Source: Ruminococcaceae bacterium YRB3002
GTDB lineage: Bacteria; Bacillota; Clostridia; Saccharofermentanales; Saccharofermentanaceae
Direction: 5' to 3'
Assembly: GCA_900099715.1 (NCBI GenBank)
Contig: FMTG01000025.1
Span: 1-39,524, forward strand
Length of the DNA: 39,524 bases
This document shows, piece by piece, positions 26,109 to 32,829 of the stretch; position 1 is the stretch's first letter, and each line of letters opens with the position of its first letter. The notes under the pieces were generated by a model. It was given only the letters and a program-made list of their open reading frames with translations, was not told the DNA's origin and did no database searches. A program made the position numbers and the translations under genes.

Positions 26109-26138
26109 CAGTGGGGACAGTCCCCATTGTCACATTTT
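26100..26138. repeat. Dispersed palindromic repeat, copy 5 (near-perfect palindrome)
   Basis: AAAATGTGACAGTGGGGA pairs with TCCCCATTGTCACATTTT with a single mismatch and a 3-base centre. It includes the stop codon of the upstream gene (TGA at 26106-26108) and ends one base before an extended -10. Confidence 0.9.
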
Positions 26139-26146
26139 GTTATAAT
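26138..26146 (+). promoter_or_regulatory. Extended -10 promoter of the LUD-domain gene
   Basis: TGTTATAAT: TATAAT at 26141-26146 with TG at the extended position, starting at the last base of repeat copy 5. No consensus -35 (CAGTCC at 17-bp spacing, inside the repeat). Confidence 0.6.
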
Positions 26147-26191
26147 CTTACGTGGATCTGATAGAAACCGCACTTTTAGGAGGACACTGCC

Positions 26192-26821
26192 ATGAACGAG
26201 AATATCATCATACGTAATGAGAAACTGGCACAGAAGGTTATCAAAGGCCTTGAATCACGTAATATGACAGGCTATTATGCCGCATCCAAAGAGGAAGCTC
26301 TGAAACTTGCTCTGGATCTCATCCCCGAGGGATCTTCCGTCACCATGGGCGGAGGCATGAGCGTTCATGAGATCGGCCTTGTTAAGGCTCTTGTTGAAGG
26401 CAATTACAGGTTTATCGACAGGGATAAGGAAGAGGACAAACGTGCTGCCATGCTGGCGGGATACGATGCTGATTTCTTTCTCGCGAGCTGCAATGCCGTA
26501 ACAGAGGACGGGATACTGATCAACATTGATGGTAATGCCAACAGGGTGTCCGCGATCGCACAGGGTCCGAAGAAAGTCCTTTTTATCGTCGGAATGAATA
26601 AGATCTGTCCTGATGTTGACGCTGCCATGAAGAGAGCCAGGAACGTGGCCGCTCCGGTAAACGCGCAGAGATTCGGGCTGAACACGCCCTGCTCAAAGAC
26701 AGGCTCATGCATGGACTGTAAGTCGCCCGATACGATATGCTGTCAGTTCCTGATGACGAGATACTCAAGACATGAGGGAAGGATACACCTGATCCTCGTC
26801 AATGACGATCTTGGGTTCTGA
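26192..26821 (+). CDS. LUD-domain protein (lactate-utilisation LutC/LutB-like)
   Basis: 209 residues, a stand-alone LUD domain (DUF162). Signatures: PEGSSVTMGGGMSVHEIGL (about 45-63), FLASCNAVTEDGILINIDG (about 96-114), NRVSAIAQGPKKVLFIVG (about 117-134). A Cys cluster close to the C-terminus (C167, C173, C176, C183, C184; TPCSKTGSCMDCKSPD) probably binds a metal or Fe-S cluster. In lutABC operons LUD proteins take part in L-lactate oxidation, but no lutA/B partner is here; single LUD genes of this form are common in Clostridia and their role is unknown. A strong SD (AGGAGGAC) precedes the ATG. The stop lies in a 15-bp palindrome shared with the convergent gene. Confidence 0.85.
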   Translation: MNENIIIRNEKLAQKVIKGLESRNMTGYYAASKEEALKLALDLIPEGSSVTMGGGMSVHEIGLVKALVEGNYRFIDRDKEEDKRAAMLAGYDADFFLASCNAVTEDGILINIDGNANRVSAIAQGPKKVLFIVGMNKICPDVDAAMKRARNVAAPVNAQRFGLNTPCSKTGSCMDCKSPDTICCQFLMTRYSRHEGRIHLILVNDDLGF

Positions 26822-26830
26822 TCGCCGCGA

Positions 26831-28558
26831 TCACTCGTAGATGACTCTGTTCCTGCCCGTCTCCTTGGCGGTGTAGAGGTGTCCGTCCGCGGTGCTGACG
26901 TTCTCCTCGATAGTCTTGTCCTTATCGAAAACAGCACACCCGAAGCTGACCGTGCAGTGAATCGTCTGACCGTCTGCCGGGAAGTCTGCGGCCTCAACTG
27001 TCTTACGGAGGTTCTCAGCAACCTCTACGGCACCCATAAGATCGGTATCGGGCATGATCATGATGAACTCCTCGCCGCCCCATCTGTATGCATAATACTT
27101 GTCAACGCATGCTTCGGTCATAAGCTTTGCCATGAATGCCAGCACGTCGTCACCGGCATTGTGGCCGTATGTATCGTTGACGCGCTTAAACTTATCGATA
27201 TCGCATATGAACATCGACAGCGGCTTAGTGGCATCGGGGCTCATATAGGAATTGAACCTCCTGGAGAAATCGCTGTAGAATCCCATTCTGTTTTTGAGTT
27301 TTGTGAGCTTATCGTGATGTGAATCCTCGAGGAATGTCTCAGACTCAAGGGCGATGCCGAGGATCAGGGCGGGAAGTGAGAGCTTATGTGTATCTTCAAC
27401 TTCATCAAAGCCATCCTCGTCATTCAGCTTGTTGATCAGCTGGAATGCTCCGATAAACTGGCCATATACGTCTGCAACAGGGAGTACCAGAACGGACTTG
27501 GTCACGTATCCGGTCTTCTTATCTACCGCGGAATTGAAATCAGGGTCATTATAAGGGTCGTTGGTAACGACGACGTCGCCAAGCTTCAGAGCCTTTCCGA
27601 CGAGTCCCGTGTTATCGGGGATAACGATCTTGTCAACGCCTGTTGCGGACTGTGTCCACAGAGTATTGTTGCGCTTGTCCCATTTCCAGAAGCTGGCACG
27701 GTCCGCTCCGACAATGGTCTTGCCGAGCTCTGTCAGGTATTTGAACAGAGTGGCGTGATCGTTCTCCTTGTTGGAGCACATCTCGTTATAGAGCTTGTCG
27801 CTGATATCGTAGATCTCGTTCAGAATAGGGTCAGTTGTGTTCATGTTGTGATCCTCCGTTGTGATGTTATCTGCTGTCGGTGCCAGCAAGGCTCCTGTAT
27901 CCTTTGTCATCTCAGAAATAATGTCTTCTTCATCAAGGTGCATGAGATATACCCTGATACCTTTGGTAACCAGATCTCTTATCAGATCCAGACAATCCGG
28001 TGCATACAGATGCACACCGCTCTTATGCGCCGATATCTCCATATATAGCGTCGTTCCCGGCTTCAGATACGGCAGGAAAGGCTCAATGATATGCGTATCT
28101 CCCGTATAGACGACCGGAGTCCCGTCAACAGTCAGACTGTAGCCGAAACACCTGCCGGCCAGCTGTTCCGCATGAAGCGTGGGGATGACCGCATTAAGCC
28201 AGGGTGCGGAGAATTCCCCGGCATTTGTCAGGGTGTACCAGTTATCCGAGCATCCTTCCAGTCTGGACAGGTAGAATCTCAGATCATCTTCCACTGTCCT
28301 GTCCGGCGCGATAACCGTGACGGGAGTATGTCTTACGAAGAATTCATAATCTATGAGCATGGCGATGCCGCCGATGTGATCGCCGTGCGTATGCGTTACC
28401 AGTATGTAGATATTGGCAATTCCTTCAAGGTCCATCTTCTTTATCCTGCGGAAAGCAGACATAGGACAGTCCACGAGGATCATATCATTGCCATGCTTGA
28501 AATATGCGCTGTTATTCTCGTCCGAGAAAGCAGAACCTCTGCCTAAGAAAGCAAGCAT
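26831..28558 (-). CDS. Metallo-beta-lactamase / GAF / GGDEF fusion (putative diguanylate cyclase)
   Basis: 575 residues. Residues about 1-230 form an MBL fold of the RNase Z/alkylphosphonate-PDE type: HTHGDH at 56-61, a YTGDTH motif, and a late His in YLMHLDEED. About 250-410 is a GAF domain (RASFWKWDKRNNTLW, VLVLPVADVYGQFIGAFQLI). About 415-575 is a GGDEF domain with an intact RWGGEEF active site (near 493) and DKLTKLKNRMGFY and DIDKFKRVNDTYGHNAGD. No RxxD inhibitory site is seen five residues before GGEEF, so product inhibition is unlikely. It should make cyclic di-GMP under control of a ligand bound by GAF; the MBL part may process or sense a small molecule. The start has AGGAGGTGA 12 bases upstream. 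A second start may exist inside the gene at 27844. Confidence 0.88.
   Translation of the reverse strand: MLAFLGRGSAFSDENNSAYFKHGNDMILVDCPMSAFRRIKKMDLEGIANIYILVTHTHGDHIGGIAMLIDYEFFVRHTPVTVIAPDRTVEDDLRFYLSRLEGCSDNWYTLTNAGEFSAPWLNAVIPTLHAEQLAGRCFGYSLTVDGTPVVYTGDTHIIEPFLPYLKPGTTLYMEISAHKSGVHLYAPDCLDLIRDLVTKGIRVYLMHLDEEDIISEMTKDTGALLAPTADNITTEDHNMNTTDPILNEIYDISDKLYNEMCSNKENDHATLFKYLTELGKTIVGADRASFWKWDKRNNTLWTQSATGVDKIVIPDNTGLVGKALKLGDVVVTNDPYNDPDFNSAVDKKTGYVTKSVLVLPVADVYGQFIGAFQLINKLNDEDGFDEVEDTHKLSLPALILGIALESETFLEDSHHDKLTKLKNRMGFYSDFSRRFNSYMSPDATKPLSMFICDIDKFKRVNDTYGHNAGDDVLAFMAKLMTEACVDKYYAYRWGGEEFIMIMPDTDLMGAVEVAENLRKTVEAADFPADGQTIHCTVSFGCAVFDKDKTIEENVSTADGHLYTAKETGRNRVIYE
27842..27857 (-). 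promoter_or_regulatory. Internal SD and ATG at the MBL/GAF junction
   Basis: On the minus strand, ACGGAGGATCACAACATG gives a perfect GGAGG (27857-27853) eight bases before an in-frame ATG (27844, residue 239). This is a better ribosome site than that of the full-length start. Confidence 0.6.
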
Positions 28559-28585
28559 TACTACCCGTCACCTCCTCTTAACCTA

Positions 28586-28594
28586 ATAGTATCA
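28586..28594 (-). promoter_or_regulatory. Possible extended -10 before the MBL/GAF/GGDEF gene
   Basis: TGATACTAT on the minus strand in the 59-bp gap after the FecR-domain gene; no -35 at 17 bp, so weak support. Confidence 0.3.
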
Positions 28595-28617
28595 CTGCAA
28601 CGGATAATATGCACCTG

Positions 28618-29769
28618 TCAACCGGGTACTATGATCGGGTCTTCGGGTTCAGGTCCGGGATCCTCTGTTACGGGTGCGGGCATCTCTGTCGGGTCGGAAG
28701 GATCCTTTGTCTTCTCTGCAGGATCAGTATCTTCCGCAGGAGATGAAGTTGCTGCGCTTGATGTGGGGGCAACAGTAGGTCTCTTTGTAGGCTTAGGCGT
28801 GGGCTTGGGTGTAGGAGTAGCAGTGGGAGCCTTGGATGTGGCTGCTGCAGACTCTGATGCCTCAGCACTCGGCGTTGCGGAAGCGGATGCGGAAGCAGAG
28901 GCAGTAGCAGTAGCTGCCGCACTCGTCTCTGAAGCCTCAGACGTGGCGGATGATTCCGATGTTCCGCTCTCACTTGATTCTGAAGACTCGGTCGGAAGCG
29001 ATACGGTACCGCCGGCAAGCGTGCAGAGCAGGTTGGCATCCCAGCCCGTCTCCTGACATACTCTGGCGAGTACATACGGATCGTCGCTGATAACCTTCAG
29101 TGCGAATTCAGGCACTCTGTCTTCTGTTATGTTCTCCACGATGAACTCTACGGAATCGACCGTTCTGTCATCGTACATAATCACTGTAACCTTCTTGCCG
29201 GCACCGACCTCGATCTCCTTCATCTCATTCGTGACCGGGTTGACCGCTGTCAGCTTGACGTGACCTGCCGTAACCACAAGACAGGGACGGCCGTTCCCGT
29301 CAGTATATACATAACCTGATGTTCCGCGTATGCTCACGCTTATGGCGGAGGCCTTGATGCTGAACGTCTCATCGGAAGCAAGAGGCTTATTCACCTCGAA
29401 AAAAAGCCCGCCGTCAGCCATATCGATATCTGTCTTCTTGCTGTTTTTTGTGAACGTAACCCTGCTGTTCTCCTGCAGTGTGACCTTCTTATCACTGTCG
29501 ATCTCGACGGAAGCGGTGCTCTTGGCGCCGGTATTGAGCGTATATCCGCTCTCAAATCTCATGTTGCCGACTATGGTCTTGGATGAGCCTGCCGTATCCT
29601 CGATCGTTACGGTTCCGTCAAAGTCAAGGAGCTTCATTGTTTTGGCATAATAACTGCCTGAAACAAGGTAGATGATGATGCCGGCCGCTGCGAGGACTGC
29701 TAAAATGCTGCTGATGATAATGCCTTTTACCAGAGGCCTTGTCTCCATCCATCTGTCGATCAGTCCCAT
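28618..29769 (-). CDS. Membrane-anchored FecR-domain protein with Ser/Thr/Pro-rich tail
   Basis: 383 residues. One N-terminal transmembrane helix (about 16-37, GIIISSILAVLAAAGIIIYL) leads to an extracellular FecR-type beta domain (about 45-195): RFESGYTLNTGAKSTASVEI, VTLQENSRVTF, GGLFFEVNKPLASDETFSIK, ISVSIRGTSGYVYTD. A helical segment (about 215-250) follows, then a low-complexity tail (about 258-383) of Ser/Ala/Glu, then PTPKPTPKPTKRP and acidic Pro-rich sequence, probably a cell-wall-spanning stalk. In Firmicutes such FecR proteins are surface scaffold proteins rather than iron-citrate regulators, and no TonB or ECF sigma partner is here. SD AAAGGAGG precedes the ATG. It lies upstream of the MBL/GAF/GGDEF gene on the same strand. 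Confidence 0.8.
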   Translation of the reverse strand: MGLIDRWMETRPLVKGIIISSILAVLAAAGIIIYLVSGSYYAKTMKLLDFDGTVTIEDTAGSSKTIVGNMRFESGYTLNTGAKSTASVEIDSDKKVTLQENSRVTFTKNSKKTDIDMADGGLFFEVNKPLASDETFSIKASAISVSIRGTSGYVYTDGNGRPCLVVTAGHVKLTAVNPVTNEMKEIEVGAGKKVTVIMYDDRTVDSVEFIVENITEDRVPEFALKVISDDPYVLARVCQETGWDANLLCTLAGGTVSLPTESSESSESGTSESSATSEASETSAAATATASASASASATPSAEASESAAATSKAPTATPTPKPTPKPTKRPTVAPTSSAATSSPAEDTDPAEKTKDPSDPTEMPAPVTEDPGPEPEDPIIVPG

Positions 29770-29783
29770 AGCATCCTCCTTTC

Positions 29784-29795
29784 GCGGTGCACCGC
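29784..29795. promoter_or_regulatory. Perfect 12-bp palindrome upstream of the FecR-domain gene
   Basis: GCGGTGCACCGC lies about 15 bases before the FecR-domain ATG on the minus strand, just before its SD. It could be an operator or an mRNA hairpin; no family assigned. Confidence 0.4.
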
Positions 29796-29878
29796 AAATA
29801 TTATTAACATATTTTACTTTTTAATGGGGTGTACTTCAATGTCAAAGCCGTTACAGTTTACGGTGTTTGGGTTGAAAT

Positions 29879-29908
29879 TGTGACATTGGGGACTGTCCCC
29901 ATTTCACA
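29879..29908. repeat. Dispersed palindromic repeat, copy 6
   Basis: TGTGACATTGGGGAC followed by TGTCCCCATTTCACA, an imperfect inverted repeat of the family, just upstream of an extended -10. Confidence 0.8.
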
Positions 29909-29912
29909 TATT

Positions 29913-29921
29913 TGGTATAAT
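29913..29921 (+). promoter_or_regulatory. Extended -10 promoter of tyrS
   Basis: TGGTATAAT (TATAAT at 29916-29921). The leader to the ATG would be about 39 bases, too short for a T-box. Confidence 0.65.
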
Positions 29922-29966
29922 CTATCGGATAAAGAAGTTATTAATCACCATTACGGAGGTCAGATA

Positions 29967-31190
29967 ATGAGTATTTACGAGGAACTGCAGGCCAGAGGCC
30001 TTATTGCTCAGGTAACGGACGAAGCTGAGATCAGAGAGCTGATCAACAACGGCGGAGCCAGGTTTTATATAGGTTTTGACCCGACTGCGGATTCGCTTCA
30101 TGTCGGCCATTTCATGGCACTTTGTCTCATGAAGAGGCTTCAGATGGCCGGAAACCGCCCTGTCGTGCTTATCGGAGGCGGCACCGGATATATCGGAGAT
30201 CCTTCCGGAAGGTCTGACATGAGGTCAATGCTGACACCCGAGATAATCCAGCACAATTGTGACTGCTTCAAGAAGCAGATGGAGAGGTTCATCGAGTTCG
30301 GTGAGGATAAGGCACTTATGGTCAATAACGCCGACTGGCTCCTGGACCTTAACTATATTGAACTGCTGAGAGAGGTGGGTGCTCATTTCTCGGTCAACAA
30401 CATGCTCCGCGCCGAGTGCTACAAGCAGAGAATGGAGAAGGGTCTCAGTTTCCTTGAATTCAACTACATGATCATGCAGGCATATGATTTCTGGTATCTG
30501 CATAACAATTACGGCTGCAACATGGAGTTCGGCGGTGACGACCAGTGGAGCAACATGCTGGCAGGTACAGAGCTCATCCGCCGTAAAGAGGGTGAAGACG
30601 CATATGCCATGACGATAACTCTCCTTCTCAACAGCGAGGGAAAGAAGATGGGCAAGACAGCAAGAGGTGCTGTATGGCTCGATCCCGGGAAGACATCACC
30701 TTACGAGTTCTACCAGTACTGGAGAAATGTAGATGATGCCGACGTAATGAAGTGTATCAGGATGCTCACATTCATCCCTCTTGAGGAGATAGAAGAGATG
30801 GAGAAGTGGGATGATTCCAGGATCAACGAGAAGAAGGAGATACTGGCATATAGCCTTACAGCTCTTGTTCATGGCGAAGAAGAGGCAGCAAAGGCAAAGG
30901 CTACGGCTACAGCTATATTCTCAGGTGCAGGCGACGATGCCAATATGCCTTCCACGGAGATAGATGAGGCAGACATCCCTGAAGATGGCATCCAGCTTGC
31001 CGATCTGATGGTCATCTGTAAGCTGGCGGAGAGCAAGGGCAAGGCCAAGAAGCTCATCGAGCAGGGCGGCGTGTCGCTGGACGGAACCAAGGTAAGCGAT
31101 ATTTTCGCGGTGGTGTCCAAGGATATGCTCAGGGCTTCCGTTAAGATCCAGAAGGGCAAGAAGGTCTTCCATAAGGCAAAGATCAGATAA
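29967..31190 (+). CDS. tyrS: Tyrosyl-tRNA synthetase
   Basis: 407 residues from the ATG at 29967 with ACGGAGG as SD; the upstream extension of the frame (from 29829) runs through repeat copy 6 and is not coding. The class I HIGH motif is HVGH (45-48) in PTADSLHVGHF; the KMSKS loop is KKMGKT (about 227-232). FYIGFDPT, QAYDFWYL and GGDDQWSN are TyrRS signatures. A C-terminal S4 RNA-binding domain covers about 340-400 (KAKKLIEQGGVSLDG). It charges tRNA-Tyr. The next gene starts 20 bases after its stop. Confidence 0.96.
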   Translation: MSIYEELQARGLIAQVTDEAEIRELINNGGARFYIGFDPTADSLHVGHFMALCLMKRLQMAGNRPVVLIGGGTGYIGDPSGRSDMRSMLTPEIIQHNCDCFKKQMERFIEFGEDKALMVNNADWLLDLNYIELLREVGAHFSVNNMLRAECYKQRMEKGLSFLEFNYMIMQAYDFWYLHNNYGCNMEFGGDDQWSNMLAGTELIRRKEGEDAYAMTITLLLNSEGKKMGKTARGAVWLDPGKTSPYEFYQYWRNVDDADVMKCIRMLTFIPLEEIEEMEKWDDSRINEKKEILAYSLTALVHGEEEAAKAKATATAIFSGAGDDANMPSTEIDEADIPEDGIQLADLMVICKLAESKGKAKKLIEQGGVSLDGTKVSDIFAVVSKDMLRASVKIQKGKKVFHKAKIR

Positions 31191-31210
31191 GCAGTCAAAG
31201 GAGCACAACG

Positions 31211-32206
31211 ATGGCAGATCTCGGATACGTCTTCAGAAGGATCGCGCGGATGGACTTTGGACGCATGTTCAAGGTCATCGACAAGTGCCACAACAAGTGC
31301 GGCAGGAACAAGGTGAGCCTGTTCTTTGACTGCGTGTTTACGGGACTCATATATGGTGCGGGATATATGGATTTTTACCAGTTCCGCATGTATGACATGA
31401 ATGCCAAAGAGAAGAAGACGGTCATTACGAGGGGCGTCAACAATTCCATCGTCCGCAAGTACAACGACAAGAAGTCCATCTACAAGTTCGATGACAAGAT
31501 CAAGTTCAATGAGATCTTCAATGACTACATGAACAGGGAATGGATGGAGGTCAAGGAAGATAATGCCGATGATTTCGCGGCTTTCTGCGGAAGGCACGCC
31601 GAGATAATCGTCAAGCCTGTGTCCCAGTCATGCGGCGTGGGTGTTGAGAAGATCCTTACCACGGGAGAAGACCTGAAGGCTCTTCATCAGAGGCTCTTCA
31701 AGAACGGCCAGATCCTCGTGGAGGAAGTGGCCGGCCAGCACGATGCGATCAATGCGATCTATCCGCTGTCGGTCAACACGCTGAGGATCGTTACCCTCAA
31801 GAATCAGGTGGCTACCGCCCTCTTCAGGATCGGCAACGGAGGCAATGTGGTTGATAATTTCAATCACGGAGGTATGGTCACGAGGATCGATGTGGATGAC
31901 GGCATAGTCAAGTGGCCTGCCATCGACAAGGATACTAACGTTTACGAAGTTCACCCGTACACGGGATATAAGCTCATCGGCACGAAGATCCCCATGTGGG
32001 AGGAGGCCAAGGCTATGTGCGTGGAGGCCAGCAAGGTTGTGCCGGAGGTGGGATATATCGCATGGGACGTGTGCGTCGGCAAGGACCGTCCCTGCCTCAT
32101 AGAAGGCAACAATTATCCCGGCTATGATCTGTATCAGCTCCCGGTCCACAGAGAGGGCAATATGGGGCTCTATCCTCACTTCAAAGAGATCATGGGTGAT
32201 GACTGA
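31211..32206 (+). CDS. ATP-grasp protein (sugar-transfer-associated type)
   Basis: 331 residues. An N-terminal helical part (1-90) is followed by an ATP-grasp fold: EIIVKPVSQSCGVGVEKI (ATP-binding Lys and Gly loop), QILVEEVAGQHDAIN, VNTLRIVTLKNQVATALFRI, and metal-binding CLIEGNNYPGYDLYQ near the C-terminus. It resembles the 'sugar-transfer associated ATP-grasp' family often found beside capsule or teichoic-acid genes, which probably ligates a carboxylate to an amine or hydroxyl. No glycosyltransferase neighbour is present here. SD AAAGGAG; 20 bp after tyrS, so probably in one transcript with it. Confidence 0.8.
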   Translation: MADLGYVFRRIARMDFGRMFKVIDKCHNKCGRNKVSLFFDCVFTGLIYGAGYMDFYQFRMYDMNAKEKKTVITRGVNNSIVRKYNDKKSIYKFDDKIKFNEIFNDYMNREWMEVKEDNADDFAAFCGRHAEIIVKPVSQSCGVGVEKILTTGEDLKALHQRLFKNGQILVEEVAGQHDAINAIYPLSVNTLRIVTLKNQVATALFRIGNGGNVVDNFNHGGMVTRIDVDDGIVKWPAIDKDTNVYEVHPYTGYKLIGTKIPMWEEAKAMCVEASKVVPEVGYIAWDVCVGKDRPCLIEGNNYPGYDLYQLPVHREGNMGLYPHFKEIMGDD

Positions 32207-32241
32207 TTTTTGACACAATTGTCCTAAATAGTGAACAATCT

Positions 32242-32271
32242 TTGAATAATCGCTCCAACCTGTCGTAATAT
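32242..32271 (+). promoter_or_regulatory. Putative promoter of the YegP-like gene
   Basis: TTGAAT (32242-32247), 18-bp spacer, TAATAT (32266-32271). A consensus TTGACA at 32210-32215 has no good -10 at 16-18 bp. Confidence 0.45.
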
Positions 32272-32323
32272 CCCGAAAGTAGCTTACAATAGAGACATAT
32301 CATAAAGCAGGAGGAGTATTCAG

Positions 32324-32710
32324 ATGGCTACAGGCAAATTTGTTACCAAGCAGACAAAGAACGGCGGCTATACCTTCAATCTCAAGGCATCCAACGGTCA
32401 GGTAATCGCAACATCCCAGACATACAAGAGCGAAGCTACGCTCAAGGCCGGCATCGAGAGTGTTAAGAAGAATGCTCCGGTAGCTGCGGTCGAGGATCAG
32501 ACCGTGGAGGGTTTTGCGGTTGAGAAGAATCCTAAGTTCGAGATCTATGCTGACAAGAAGGGTGAGTTCAGATTCCGTCTCAAGGCGAAGAACGGTCAGA
32601 TCATTGCAACAGGCGAAGGCTACACAACAATGAAGGCTCTGAAGAACGGTATCGCATCCATTCAGAAGAACGCACCTGATGCCGTGATCGTTGCCGAAGC
32701 TGCAAAGTAA
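32324..32710 (+). CDS. YegP-like protein with two DUF1508 repeats
   Basis: 128 residues, two tandem DUF1508 units: FVTKQTKNGGYTFNLKASNG...GQVIATSQTY and FEIYADKKGEFRFRLKAKNG...GQIIATGEGY, each followed by a helix ending SVKKNAP or SIQKNAP. DUF1508 proteins (E. coli YegP) are small beta-alpha proteins of unknown function, sometimes linked to stress. Strong SD (GGAGGAG). It has its own promoter and a strong terminator, and is probably highly expressed given its Lys-rich, simple codon use (inference). Confidence 0.9.
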   Translation: MATGKFVTKQTKNGGYTFNLKASNGQVIATSQTYKSEATLKAGIESVKKNAPVAAVEDQTVEGFAVEKNPKFEIYADKKGEFRFRLKAKNGQIIATGEGYTTMKALKNGIASIQKNAPDAVIVAEAAK

Positions 32711-32748
32711 TACTTCATCTCTTTTCTGAGTATATTGAGTTTGTAATG

Positions 32749-32777
32749 AAAGGGCTGTCCGTACGGGCAGTCCTTTT
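32749..32777 (+). terminator. Rho-independent terminator of the YegP-like gene
   Basis: A 13-bp stem with two G-U pairs (AAAGGGCTGTCCG with CGGGCAGTCCTTT), a 2-3 base turn, ending in TTTT. Confidence 0.85.
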
Positions 32778-32784
32778 GATGTTG

Positions 32785-32793
32785 TGATACAAT
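32785..32793 (+). promoter_or_regulatory. Extended -10 promoter of the repeat lipoprotein
   Basis: TGATACAAT (TACAAT at 32788-32793), right after the preceding terminator. Confidence 0.5.
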
Positions 32794-32829
32794 ATGCGGG
32801 AATAACATGGAATGAGGAGATAGAACAAT

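Noticed and set aside
28631-29056. 141-residue plus-strand Gly/Ala/Val-rich open frame
   Set aside because: It is the antisense of the low-complexity tail of the FecR-domain protein.
29829-29966. N-terminal extension of TyrS
   Set aside because: It runs through the dispersed repeat and the promoter; the ATG at 29967 has a strong SD and starts where the family starts.
29922-29966. T-box leader before tyrS
   Set aside because: The gap from the -10 is about 45 bases, and no T-box sequence or specifier hairpin is seen.
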